NCBI RefSeq assembly: GCF_026241755.1
Contig: NZ_JAPJDA010000002.1
Span: 186,001 to 250,000 of the forward strand
Length of the DNA stretch: 64,000 nt
Source: Salinimicrobium profundisediminis
GTDB lineage: Bacteria > Bacteroidota > Bacteroidia > Flavobacteriales > Flavobacteriaceae
Direction of reading: 5' to 3'
The notes under the pieces: model-generated
Databases searched by the model: none
What the model saw: the letters and a program-made list of their open reading frames with translations, nothing else
What the model was told of the DNA's origin: nothing
Program-made: the position numbers and the translations under genes
Shown here: positions 50,547 to 59,293 of the stretch, piece after piece
Numbering within the stretch: the first letter of the stretch is position 1
Layout: each line of letters starts with the position of its first letter

Positions 50547-51977
50547 TTATTCAATTTCTGAAATTCTCAACGTATTCACCATTCCTTTACTGGTAATAGG
50601 CATGGCTGCGAGGTTGATGGTGAAATCACCCTTTTCAACAAATTTATTTTCTGAAGCAATCCTGTTGATATCATCAATAGTCTCGTCTGTACTTACCATT
50701 TTATCGTAGTAAAACGCACGTACCCCCCATAAAAGGCTTAATTGATTAAGGATCCTTTTATTAGAAGTGAACACAAGAATATTAGATTCTGGTCTCCAGG
50801 CCGAGATCTGGAAAGCTGTATAACCACTATTGGTCAAAGTACAAATAGCTTTAGCTTTGATCTCATTGGCCATATGGGCAGCGTGGTAACAGATAGATTT
50901 GGTGATGTATCTCTTGGTACGCACGTGAGGTGGCTCATGAGGTACTTTAATAAGCGGTGAATTCTCAACGCTCATAATAATTTGGCTCATTTTTTCAATC
51001 ACCTGCACCGGGTAATTACCTACTGAAGTTTCTCCACTTAACATCACGGCATCGGCCCCGTCCATTACAGAGTTCGCCACGTCGTTCACCTCGGCCCTTG
51101 TAGGGGTAAGGCTGGTGATCATGGTTTCCATCATTTGGGTAGCAATTATAACCGGAATACGGGCTTTTTTAGCCTTTAGCACCAGTTGCTTCTGAATAAG
51201 CGGAACTTCCTGTGCAGGAATTTCCACTCCCAGGTCACCGCGCGCTACCATTAGTCCGTCGCAATAAGCCACGATCTTGTCGATATTATCAACACCTTCA
51301 GGCTTTTCGATCTTGGCGATGATTGGGATCTTGTGATCTGTATGTTCTTTTATTAAATTCTGAAGTTGAATAAGGTCATCGCTGTTTCTTACAAAAGAAA
51401 GTGCAATCCAGTCTACACCCTGCTCAACTGCAAAAATGGCATCCTGAATATCTTTTTCGGTAAGGGCCGGAAGGGAAATCTTTGTATTAGGAAGGTTAAC
51501 TCCTTTTTTAGATCTCAATGGGCCTCCCTGTATCACTTTTGCAAGAACCTCATCTTTTTGGTTGGTAGACACCACTTCAAAGATAAGTTTACCATCATCA
51601 AGAAGAATTCGCTCTCCGGCTTTTACATCCTGAGGGAATTCATCGTAGTTCATGTAAACCCTGGAAGCGGTACCTTCAAATTCTTCACCGGTGGCAAAGG
51701 TGATTTCATCTCCTTTGGTTACCACCACTTCTTCCTTCATCTTCCCTACCCTTAATTTGGGTCCCTGCAGGTCACCAAGTATGGCCGCGGTAAAGCCATT
51801 TTCTTCATTTAGTTCCCTTATAAGCTTTATGCGTTGTTTTACATCTTCATAATCGGCGTGAGAAAAATTGATCCTAAACACGTTTACACCTGCATGCATC
51901 ATATCTCTCAAAACGTCTTTCGAACTCGTTGCTGGCCCTAGGGTGGCCACAATTTTAGTCTTTTTCGTATTCGGCAT
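50547..51977 (-). CDS. pyk: Pyruvate kinase
   Basis: Last step of glycolysis, making pyruvate and ATP from PEP. Motifs: TKIVATLGPATSS (6-18), AKIEKPEGVDNID (catalytic Lys region), MVARGDLGVEIP (metal ligands) and IIATQMMETMI. The 476 residues are standard. The IPExxxVDY gene directly precedes it with a shared base. No allosteric site can be judged from sequence reading alone. Confidence 0.97.
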   Translation of the reverse strand: MPNTKKTKIVATLGPATSSKDVLRDMMHAGVNVFRINFSHADYEDVKQRIKLIRELNEENGFTAAILGDLQGPKLRVGKMKEEVVVTKGDEITFATGEEFEGTASRVYMNYDEFPQDVKAGERILLDDGKLIFEVVSTNQKDEVLAKVIQGGPLRSKKGVNLPNTKISLPALTEKDIQDAIFAVEQGVDWIALSFVRNSDDLIQLQNLIKEHTDHKIPIIAKIEKPEGVDNIDKIVAYCDGLMVARGDLGVEIPAQEVPLIQKQLVLKAKKARIPVIIATQMMETMITSLTPTRAEVNDVANSVMDGADAVMLSGETSVGNYPVQVIEKMSQIIMSVENSPLIKVPHEPPHVRTKRYITKSICYHAAHMANEIKAKAICTLTNSGYTAFQISAWRPESNILVFTSNKRILNQLSLLWGVRAFYYDKMVSTDETIDDINRIASENKFVEKGDFTINLAAMPITSKGMVNTLRISEIE

Positions 51978-52465
51978 TAGTCAAAAATTAAATTTTCTTT
52001 AGTTTTTATGTGATGAAAATCAACGGCATACGCCGTAGAAACCTGTGGGATCTCGAGGATCAATGCGTTGAGCATCTTTAAAGATACCGCATCCAGTTCA
52101 TCCTCGATCTTCAGCAAAAAATCTACCTGCTTAAATTCTGGTAATAGAATTGATTTTTGGACAGCCAGTTCATCCCCAAAAAAAAGAGAGTCCTTATTAG
52201 AACCCGTTCTTCCTTCCCGCCTGGCAACGTTACTTACCAGGTGATAAGTACAATATTGCCGTAGATCTTCATAGATAAAATGCGCAAAATAGTTGCTCTC
52301 ATTTCCTTTATGAAGATCAATATCCTTTGGCGTTCTGGCTAATTTAAGGCCTAAATGTTTGTTCAACAGGTAAGCCAGCTTGTACTCTTCTACCGAAGAA
52401 TGTACTGCAAGTAGCTTGTAGGGCTGTTCAAAAACGTCATTTAAAACCAGTTTATGCGCCGGCAT
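51977..52465 (-). CDS. IPExxxVDY-family protein
   Basis: A 162-residue Bacteroidota protein named after its C-terminal motif, here EIPQVSTAYAVDFHHIKTKE (IPQ...VDF variant). The rest is soluble with charged helices. Function unknown; it is regularly found next to pyruvate kinase, as here (stop and start share a base). It is transcribed with pyk, downstream of rnc. Confidence 0.85.
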   Translation of the reverse strand: MPAHKLVLNDVFEQPYKLLAVHSSVEEYKLAYLLNKHLGLKLARTPKDIDLHKGNESNYFAHFIYEDLRQYCTYHLVSNVARREGRTGSNKDSLFFGDELAVQKSILLPEFKQVDFLLKIEDELDAVSLKMLNALILEIPQVSTAYAVDFHHIKTKENLIFD

Positions 52466-52573
52466 ATGATTTTACATCAAAGGTTAAAGATAATTATTGC
52501 ATCGCAGAAAAGTAATTTTTTGGGGTATATTTTCAGAATATCTTACGAAAACGTTATAGTTTCTGCTATATTT

Positions 52574-53311
52574 TTAAGGGTGGTCAATTTTGCTCTGCAG
52601 GGCGTAATATGCCCTTTTGGATGCTTTTTCTTCGGCTTTCTTCTTTGAAGTCGCCCTGGCTTTAGCCACAACCCTGTTCTCAATCCTTAATTTTACAGCA
52701 AAATGTTTTAGCTCGTCTTTTCCTGTATCTTCATAGACTTCAAAGCTAAACTCTTTCTTCTCCTTTTGGCACCACTCGATTAAGAGTCCTTTATAACTTA
52801 TAACCGTGCCTTCCAGTTGCTCGATATCTACATAAGGCTCAATTACCCTTTCATAAATAAATTTTTTGGTATACCTGTAGCCTCTATCAAGGTAAATGGC
52901 ACCTACAAGGGCTTCAAAAAGGTTTCCATGGATGTTTGTGCCAAACTGCTCTATGGGAATATTAGTCTGAATATATTTGATCAACTCGAGATCTTTCCCA
53001 AGTTCATTCAGGTGTTTACGGCTTACAATCTTGGAGCGCATTTTTGTGAGGTAGCCTTCGTTACCACTTGGCACTTCATTGAACAGGTGCGAAGCTATAA
53101 CGGCACTTAGCATAGCATCTCCAAGAAATTCCATCCTTTCAAAGTTGATGGCGTTGCCCTCTGCATCTTTCTGGTTTAAAGAGCGGTGGGTGAATGCTTT
53201 TTTGTAGTGTGCAATATTGCGGGGTTTGAACCCCATTATCTTTGTTAATTCAACAAAAAAATTCCCGCCTCTGGAGGAGCGGGAATTTAATATGTTTCTT
53301 ATTACACTCAT
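52574..53311 (-). CDS. rnc: Ribonuclease III
   Basis: Double-strand-specific endoribonuclease that processes rRNA precursors and regulatory RNAs. The catalytic signature FERMEFLGDAM (57-67) with Glu61 and Asp65 is intact, and a C-terminal dsRNA-binding domain follows from about 165 (SYKGLLIEWCQKEKKEFSFE, KKKAEEKASKRAYYAL). It starts nine bases after the fabF stop. Its first codons contain a long hairpin followed by T residues (see separate feature); an alternative start at Met26 would lie after the hairpin but would remove the conserved first helix. Confidence 0.95.
   Translation of the reverse strand: MSVIRNILNSRSSRGGNFFVELTKIMGFKPRNIAHYKKAFTHRSLNQKDAEGNAINFERMEFLGDAMLSAVIASHLFNEVPSGNEGYLTKMRSKIVSRKHLNELGKDLELIKYIQTNIPIEQFGTNIHGNLFEALVGAIYLDRGYRYTKKFIYERVIEPYVDIEQLEGTVISYKGLLIEWCQKEKKEFSFEVYEDTGKDELKHFAVKLRIENRVVAKARATSKKKAEEKASKRAYYALQSKIDHP
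53254..53288 (-). terminator. Terminator-shaped hairpin in the first codons of rnc
   Basis: Minus strand: AAATTCCCGC (plus 53279-53288), a 10-base loop that can pair further (CTC/GAG), GCGGGAATTT (plus 53259-53268), then T residues to 53254. It lies within rnc codons 8-20, after the acpP-fabF genes. Confidence 0.7.
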
Positions 53312-53319
53312 GGAAGAAT

Positions 53320-54573
53320 TTACTCGTCCAGTTTTTTAAACAAAACGCAGGCATTATGACCTCCAAAACCAAAGGTATTGCTCATAGCCACTTTCACATC
53401 TCTCTTCTGCGCCTTATTAAGGGTAAGATTTAATTCGGGATCAATATTTTCATCCTGAACTTCGTGATTGATTGTAGGTGGTACAATTCCATGTTTCATG
53501 GCGAGAATAGAGGCAATTGCTTCTACAGCTCCCGCAGCACCCAACAGGTGACCTGTCATGGATTTTGTAGAGTTGATATTAATATCTTTAGCATGCTCTC
53601 CAAACACCTTCTTAATAGCCTTAAGTTCAGCCACATCACCCAACGGTGTTGATGTTCCGTGTGTGTTGATGTGATCTACATCTTCCGGTTTAAGTTCTGC
53701 ATTTCTAAGGCAATTCTCCATTACAGCCACTACTCCTATCCCTTCGGGATGTGGGGCAGTCATGTGGTGGGCATCCGAAGATAACCCGCCCCCAAGTACT
53801 TCTGCATAGATCTTCGCTCCTCTCGCTTTTGCATGTTCATATTCTTCAAGAACAAGTGCACCCGCACCTTCACCTAAGACAAAACCATCTCGTGTTGCAT
53901 CAAAAGGTCTTGAAGCAGTCTCGGGACTCTCATTTCTTGTTGAAAGCGCATGCATGGCATTAAAACCACCCATTCCGGCAGGAGCAACTGCCGCCTCACT
54001 TCCCCCTGTGACTATTATATCACTGTGGCCCAACCTAATATAGTTCAACGCATCTATAAGCGCATTGGCTGCAGATGCACATGCTGAAACTGTAGTATAG
54101 TTAGGGCCCATGAAGCCGTGCTTGATGGAAATATTTCCCGGAGCAATATCGGCAATCATTTTAGGGATAAAGAAAGGGTTGAATCTTGGGGTTCCGTCAC
54201 CTTTACCAAAAGCCAAAACTTCATCCTGGAAGGTTTCGAGACCTCCAATCCCGGCACCCCAGATAACTCCTACACGAAGCTTATCAATAGCATCGAGGTC
54301 CAGCCCCGAATCTTTGATAGCCTCATCTGAAGCTACCAGGGCGTACTGGGCGAACTTGTCAAGCTTCCTGGCTTCCTTTCGATCAAAATAATCTTCAACC
54401 TTGAAGTTTTTGATCTCGCAAGCGAATTTAGTTTTGAATTTCTCGGTATCAAAATAGGTAATGGGTGCAGACCCGCTTTTACCATTTACCAGGGCTTCCC
54501 AGTATTCCTCAATGTTATTTCCAATGGGGGTAAGGGCACCTAATCCAGTTACTACAACTCGCTTCAACTCCAT
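53320..54573 (-). CDS. fabF: 3-oxoacyl-ACP synthase II
   Basis: Elongating condensing enzyme of fatty-acid synthesis. The active site is complete: Cys165 in TVSACASAANA, His305 in NTHGTSTPLGD and His342 in KSMTGHLLGAAG. The 417 residues match FabF. The acpP gene precedes it by 17 bases, giving acpP-fabF-rnc, a common bacterial order. Confidence 0.97.
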   Translation of the reverse strand: MELKRVVVTGLGALTPIGNNIEEYWEALVNGKSGSAPITYFDTEKFKTKFACEIKNFKVEDYFDRKEARKLDKFAQYALVASDEAIKDSGLDLDAIDKLRVGVIWGAGIGGLETFQDEVLAFGKGDGTPRFNPFFIPKMIADIAPGNISIKHGFMGPNYTTVSACASAANALIDALNYIRLGHSDIIVTGGSEAAVAPAGMGGFNAMHALSTRNESPETASRPFDATRDGFVLGEGAGALVLEEYEHAKARGAKIYAEVLGGGLSSDAHHMTAPHPEGIGVVAVMENCLRNAELKPEDVDHINTHGTSTPLGDVAELKAIKKVFGEHAKDININSTKSMTGHLLGAAGAVEAIASILAMKHGIVPPTINHEVQDENIDPELNLTLNKAQKRDVKVAMSNTFGFGGHNACVLFKKLDE

Positions 54574-54590
54574 AAGGATATGTTAGTTTT

Positions 54591-54827
54591 TTATTTTTTT
54601 GCGTCTTCAATATAAGAGATTGCCTGACCCACAGTAGCAATGTTCTCTGCCTGGTCGTCTGGAATCTGGATATCAAATTCCTTCTCGAACTCCATGATCA
54701 ACTCTACAGTGTCTAGTGAATCAGCGCCCAAGTCGTTGGTGAAGCTAGCTTCGTTTACTACTTCATTCTCGTCAACTCCTAACTTGTCAACGATAATCGC
54801 TTTTACTCTTGATGCAATGTCTGACAT
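54591..54827 (-). CDS. acpP: Acyl carrier protein
   Basis: A 78-residue carrier that holds growing acyl chains on a phosphopantetheine arm attached to Ser37 in [12 protein letters not shown]. The helix III region VGQAISYI completes the four-helix bundle. First gene of acpP-fabF-rnc; a TATTTTTG element (plus 54859-54866) lies 31 bases upstream. Confidence 0.98.
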   Translation of the reverse strand: MSDIASRVKAIIVDKLGVDENEVVNEASFTNDLGADSLDTVELIMEFEKEFDIQIPDDQAENIATVGQAISYIEDAKK

Positions 54828-54858
54828 AACTTGTGTTTTTAATTTTTAATTTAAGTGG

Positions 54859-54866
54859 CAAAAATA
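54859..54866 (-). promoter_or_regulatory. Promoter -7 element of acpP
   Basis: Minus strand TATTTTTG, 31 bases before the acpP ATG. No clear -33 TTG, so moderate support. Confidence 0.5.
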
Positions 54867-54976
54867 AAAAACTTTATTTTAAAACCTGTTTTTACTTTAA
54901 AAATGTGAATGTAAATTACATAATTTCCGCCTAAAGCCAGTATTTTTACCTGCCAATAATTGTTAACACCCTACGC

Positions 54977-55579
54977 TTGCAACAAGTAAGAAATTCAAGA
55001 AAGAACAAAATTGTGATCTTTGCTTCGGGTAATGGATCAAATGCCGAGAATATTATTAAGTACTTTCAGCAAAAAGACACTGCTGAAGTTATCGCGGTTT
55101 TCTCCAACAACCGCAGGGCAAAAGTACTGGAAAGAGCACATAATCTGGGCGTAAAGGCCCTGCATTTTGACCGCCAGGCGCTTTATCATTCCAATGAGGT
55201 ACAACGTTTATTGATTGACATGAACCCAGACCTTATTGTACTGGCCGGCTTTCTTTGGATCTTCCCTACCAATATTCTGCAACACTTTCCTAATAAGGTG
55301 ATCAATATTCATCCTGCTCTTCTTCCAAATTACGGCGGAAAAGGTATGTATGGCATGAATGTTCACAAAGCTATACATGAAAATAAGGAAGTGGAAACAG
55401 GTATAAGTATACATTACGTCAATGAAAATTATGACGAGGGAAAAATGATCTTTCAGGCTACCACTGCTATTAAACCTGAAGACTCGGTAGAAGATATTGC
55501 CCACAAGATCCATGAACTGGAACAGGAACACTTTCCGAAGGTAATAGAAAACCTCTTACTCCCTGCTAAGAATGATTGA
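54977..55579 (+). CDS. purN: Phosphoribosylglycinamide formyltransferase
   Basis: Transfers a formyl group in purine synthesis using 10-formyl-THF. The substrate site ASGNGSNAENI lies near 17-27 and the catalytic region INIHPALLPNYGGKGMYG is intact. The first start codon in frame is TTG at 54977, with no ATG before the conserved core, so a TTG or an unrecognised start is used. It overlaps rnhA by eight bases and diverges from acpP. Confidence 0.93.
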   Translation: MQQVRNSRKNKIVIFASGNGSNAENIIKYFQQKDTAEVIAVFSNNRRAKVLERAHNLGVKALHFDRQALYHSNEVQRLLIDMNPDLIVLAGFLWIFPTNILQHFPNKVINIHPALLPNYGGKGMYGMNVHKAIHENKEVETGISIHYVNENYDEGKMIFQATTAIKPEDSVEDIAHKIHELEQEHFPKVIENLLLPAKND

Positions 55580-56054
55580 TGCCAATGTTCACATATATAC
55601 CGATGGGGCAGCCAGGGGTAACCCGGGGCCCGGCGGTTATGGAATTGTAATGGAATGGGTAGGAAAACCGTACCGCAAGGAGTTTGCAAAAGGCTATAAA
55701 CACACCACCAATAACAGGATGGAGCTGCTCGCAGTAATAGATGCCCTTAAAAAACTGAAAAACCCCGATACCCGTGTGGTCGTTTTCACCGACTCCAAAT
55801 ATGTTGCCGACGCTGTAGAAAAAGGCTGGGTTTTTAACTGGGAGAAAAAAGGTTTTAAGGAGCGAAAGAATGTGGACCTTTGGATAGAATTCCTGAAAGA
55901 ATATCGCAAACACAAGGTGAAATTCCAGTGGATAAAAGGCCACAACGCACATCCTCAAAATGAACGCTGCGACAGTCTGGCCGTAGAGGCCTCAAAAGGA
56001 AAACGCCTTTTAATAGACACAGGATTTGAAGGAGACTCGAAAAGCCTTTTTTGA
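55572..56054 (+). CDS. rnhA: Ribonuclease HI
   Basis: Cuts RNA in RNA-DNA hybrids. Catalytic residues are complete: Asp11 in HIYTDGAARGNPGPGG, Glu51 in RMELLAVI, Asp74 in VVFTDSKYV and Asp134 in ERCDSLAVEA. The 160 residues fit. It starts inside the last codons of purN. Confidence 0.96.
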   Translation: MIDANVHIYTDGAARGNPGPGGYGIVMEWVGKPYRKEFAKGYKHTTNNRMELLAVIDALKKLKNPDTRVVVFTDSKYVADAVEKGWVFNWEKKGFKERKNVDLWIEFLKEYRKHKVKFQWIKGHNAHPQNERCDSLAVEASKGKRLLIDTGFEGDSKSLF

Positions 56055-56080
56055 GTATCAGGGCTTGAAAAACAAAAACG

Positions 56081-56088
56081 TATATTTG
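56081..56088 (+). promoter_or_regulatory. Promoter -7 element of the PfkB kinase gene
   Basis: TATATTTG, 22 bases before the ATG at 56111, in the spacer after rnhA. Confidence 0.5.
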
Positions 56089-56110
56089 CACCTCATTTTT
56101 AAAGAACGTT

Positions 56111-57034
56111 ATGAATAAATTATTAATAGTGGGCACGGTCGCCTTTGATGCCATCGAAACCCCTTTTGGTAAAACAGATAAAATTCTTGGTGGTGCAGCC
56201 ACTTATATTGGTCTATCTGCAGCACAATTCGATATTAAAAGCGCTATAGTATCTGTGGTAGGAGAAGATTTTCCGCAGGAATATCTGGATTTGCTAAAAA
56301 ACAGGAATATCGACCTTAGCGGCACTGAAATAATTAAAGGAGGAAAAACCTTTTTTTGGAGCGGTAAATACCACAACGACCTTAATTCCCGAGACACGCT
56401 TGACACGCAATTAAATGTACTTGCCGATTTTCAGCCGGTGGTGCCCGAAGATTTCAAATCTCCCGATGTGGTGATGCTGGGAAACCTTCACCCACTTGTG
56501 CAACTTAGTGTTCTTGAACAAATTGAAAGACCAAAGCTGGTAGTACTTGATACTATGAACTTCTGGATGGACAATACCTGGGATGACCTTATGAAGGTGA
56601 TTGGCAAAGTAGACGCCCTTACTATTAATGACGAAGAAGCAAGGCAGCTTACAGACGAGTATTCTTTGGTGAAAGCTGCCCGTAAGATCGCCGACATGGG
56701 ACCTAAATATGTAGTTATTAAAAAAGGGGAGCACGGGGCTTTACTGTTCCATAACGAACAGATCTTTTTTGCTCCTGCCCTTCCGCTAGAAGAAGTTTTT
56801 GATCCTACAGGAGCGGGAGATACTTTTGCCGGGGGGTTCACAGGATACCTGGCGCATACAGGGGATATCTCGTTCAAAAACATGAAAAATGCAGTGATCT
56901 ACGGCTCTAATCTCGCCTCCTTCTGTGTAGAAAAATTCGGGACCGAAAGAATGCAGAACCTCAAAAAAGAAGAAGTGCATCAACGCCTGGAAGAGTTTAA
57001 ATCCTTAACACAATTCCAAATCAAACTTACTTAA
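56111..57034 (+). CDS. PfkB-family sugar or nucleoside kinase
   Basis: A 307-residue ribokinase-fold kinase. The glycine-rich ILGGAATYIGLSAAQFD opens the substrate domain, and the catalytic motif DPTGAGDTFAGGF (231-243) with Asp237 is intact. The substrate cannot be told (fructose, ribose or a nucleoside). It lies between rnhA and the PurF-like gene and is followed by its own terminator. Confidence 0.92.
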   Translation: MNKLLIVGTVAFDAIETPFGKTDKILGGAATYIGLSAAQFDIKSAIVSVVGEDFPQEYLDLLKNRNIDLSGTEIIKGGKTFFWSGKYHNDLNSRDTLDTQLNVLADFQPVVPEDFKSPDVVMLGNLHPLVQLSVLEQIERPKLVVLDTMNFWMDNTWDDLMKVIGKVDALTINDEEARQLTDEYSLVKAARKIADMGPKYVVIKKGEHGALLFHNEQIFFAPALPLEEVFDPTGAGDTFAGGFTGYLAHTGDISFKNMKNAVIYGSNLASFCVEKFGTERMQNLKKEEVHQRLEEFKSLTQFQIKLT

Positions 57035-57040
57035 TATTGT

Positions 57041-57065
57041 GCCCTGTAATTTCAGGGCTTTTTTT
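57041..57065 (+). terminator. Intrinsic terminator after the PfkB gene
   Basis: GCCCTG (57041-57046) pairs with CAGGGC (57053-57058) followed by seven or more T residues. Confidence 0.88.
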
Positions 57066-57097
57066 ATGACTAAACCCGGGCCAAACAACAACAAGAT

Positions 57098-58996
57098 ATG
57101 AGTGATGCTTTAAAACACGAATGCGGAATTGCCCAATTGCGCCTACTTAAGCCATTAGAGTACTACAAAGAAAAGTATGGTACTGCATTTTATGGGGTAA
57201 ACAAGATGTACCTCATGATGGAGAAGCAGCATAACCGCGGGCAGGATGGTGCCGGTTTTGCCAGTATTAAACTCAACACCCAACCCGGAGATCGCTATAT
57301 AAGCCGTGTAAGATCTAATGCAGCACAACCCATACAGGATATTTTTGCTCAAATCAATGCGCGCATTAATGATGAGATAAAGGAGCATCCCGAATATGCC
57401 GATGATGTTGCCCTTCAAAAAAAGCATATTCCCTACCTGGGAGAGCTGTTTTTGGGACATGTGAGATATGGCACTTTTGGAAAGAACAGCGTAGAAAGCG
57501 TTCATCCGTTTTTGCGCCAAAACAACTGGATGCACCGCAACCTTATTGTTGCCGGAAACTTCAATATGACCAATGTGCACCAGCTCTTCAACAACCTGGT
57601 AGAGTTAGGTCAGCATCCAAAAGAAAAGGCCGATACCGTTACAGTAATGGAGAAAATAGGCCATTTTCTGGATGATGAAGTTAGAAAACTTTACAAAAAA
57701 CTTAAAACTGAAGGCTATTCTAAAGTAGAAGCCTCCCCCCTCATTGCCGAGCAGTTAAAAATTGGAAAGATCCTTAAAAAATCGGCAAAGAACTGGGATG
57801 GCGGCTATGCAATGGCCGGCCTCTTAGGGCATGGAGACTCCTTTGTATTAAGAGATCCTGCCGGGATAAGGCCCTGTTACTACTACTGTGATGACGAGGT
57901 GGTTGTAGTTGCTTCGGAAAGACCTGTGATCCAAACAGTATTTAACGTAGAATTTGACAAGGTCAAAGAACTGCCACCGGGCCATGCAATTATTACCAAA
58001 AAGAACGGAAATGTGCGTATCAAGCAAATCCTTGAACCACTGGAAAGAAAAGCCTGTTCTTTTGAACGCATCTACTTTTCCCGCGGAAGTGACTCCGAAA
58101 TTTACCGCGAGCGCAAAATGCTTGGAAAGCTCCTGATGCCCGAAGTACTTAAGGCCATAGATCACGATACCGTAAATACCGTTTTCTCATTCATCCCAAA
58201 TACTGCGGAAACTTCATTTTATGGCATGGTGGAAGCTGCACAGGATGAGCTCAACAAACAGAAGAATGATACCATTCTTGCTGAAAAAGAGACTTTGACC
58301 GATGCCCGCCTGCAGGAGATTCTTAATCACCGTTTAAGAACTGAAAAGATTGCCATAAAAGATGCCAAACTGCGTACCTTTATTACTGAAGACAGTAGTC
58401 GCGATGACCTCGTGGCACACGTTTACGACGTTACCTACGGGGTGGTAAAACCCGAAGACAACCTGGTGATCATTGATGACAGTATTGTGCGAGGTACTAC
58501 TTTGAAGAAGAGTATCCTTAAAATGCTTGACCGTACCAAACCTAAAAAGATTGTTGTAGTTTCTTCGGCACCGCAAATACGGTACCCAGACTGCTACGGC
58601 ATAGACATGGCAAGGCTTGAGAACCTTGTGGCATTTCAGGCTGCTTTAGAGCTCCTTAAGGAAACTAATCAATATCAAATTGTAGATGAGGTCTATGAGA
58701 AGTGCAGGCAGCAGGTAGAACTTGATGACAGGGATGTAAAGAATTTTGTGAAAGAAATCTACGCCCCTTTTACAAATGAACAAATCTCTGATAAAATTGC
58801 CGAATTGCTTAGCAATGATACTATAAAAGCTGAAGTGAAGATCATCTTTCAAACTGTAGAAAACCTTCACAAAGCATGCCCTCAAAACCTGGGAGACTGG
58901 TACTTTACCGGGAACTATCCTACCTTTGGAGGTAACAGGGTAGTAAACCGGGCATTTATCAATTTTTATGAAGGAAGTACAGACAGAGCATATTAA
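57098..58996 (+). CDS. Amidophosphoribosyltransferase-like protein, long form
   Basis: PurF family: class II glutamine amidotransferase at the N terminus, phosphoribosyltransferase in the middle. The nucleophile is Cys9 in KHECGIAQLRL, so an eight-residue leader must be removed or tolerated. NRGQDGAGFA and VRYGTFGKNS are amidotransferase motifs; the PRPP loop is VIIDDSIVRGTTLKKSI. At 632 residues it is longer than canonical PurF (about 500). I leave the symbol open because Bacteroidota often also have a shorter PurF elsewhere. Role: first step of purine synthesis or a related reaction. Confidence 0.85.
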   Translation: MSDALKHECGIAQLRLLKPLEYYKEKYGTAFYGVNKMYLMMEKQHNRGQDGAGFASIKLNTQPGDRYISRVRSNAAQPIQDIFAQINARINDEIKEHPEYADDVALQKKHIPYLGELFLGHVRYGTFGKNSVESVHPFLRQNNWMHRNLIVAGNFNMTNVHQLFNNLVELGQHPKEKADTVTVMEKIGHFLDDEVRKLYKKLKTEGYSKVEASPLIAEQLKIGKILKKSAKNWDGGYAMAGLLGHGDSFVLRDPAGIRPCYYYCDDEVVVVASERPVIQTVFNVEFDKVKELPPGHAIITKKNGNVRIKQILEPLERKACSFERIYFSRGSDSEIYRERKMLGKLLMPEVLKAIDHDTVNTVFSFIPNTAETSFYGMVEAAQDELNKQKNDTILAEKETLTDARLQEILNHRLRTEKIAIKDAKLRTFITEDSSRDDLVAHVYDVTYGVVKPEDNLVIIDDSIVRGTTLKKSILKMLDRTKPKKIVVVSSAPQIRYPDCYGIDMARLENLVAFQAALELLKETNQYQIVDEVYEKCRQQVELDDRDVKNFVKEIYAPFTNEQISDKIAELLSNDTIKAEVKIIFQTVENLHKACPQNLGDWYFTGNYPTFGGNRVVNRAFINFYEGSTDRAY

Positions 58997-59071
58997 AATA
59001 AGCTTTTTCTGCCACTCGTGAAATCGTTTGTGCAGTTTAACTAAAATTTATGTACTTCATCTAAAAAGCTA

Positions 59072-59173
59072 TTGGAAACAAAGATTAATATCTACTTTTA
59101 CAAAGCCATAACATAAGTAGGTTAAGTTCATGGTAGATTTGGGGCAAAAAAGGTGGATCTTTCCACCTTTTTT
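59072..59173 (+). ncRNA. Candidate small RNA or long leader ending in a terminator
   Basis: TTG (59072-59074), 18-base spacer and TACTTTTA (59093-59100) resemble a promoter. About 45 bases later AAAAAAGGTGGA (59146-59157) pairs with TCCACCTTTTTT (59162-59173). The hairpin is 150 bases after the PurF-like stop, so it may end a separate short transcript instead. Weak call. Confidence 0.3.
59146..59173 (+). terminator. Intrinsic terminator in the 58997-59293 spacer
   Basis: Perfect 12-base arms AAAAAAGGTGGA and TCCACCTTTTTT around TCTT. The rest of this 297-base spacer holds no gene I can support. Confidence 0.85.
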
Positions 59174-59293
59174 ATTTTCAGCACTTTTCATCCCTTCAAA
59201 ATCCCCTTCCCTTAGTACAAATTTAGACCTGTATCCCACTGTTAAGGCCGAAAAATAGCTTATTTTTATACTCCATATTTAAGAGTTATTACC

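Noticed and set aside
58997-59293. A 42-codon frame from 59130
   Set aside because: It runs through the terminator hairpin and has no coding-like composition.
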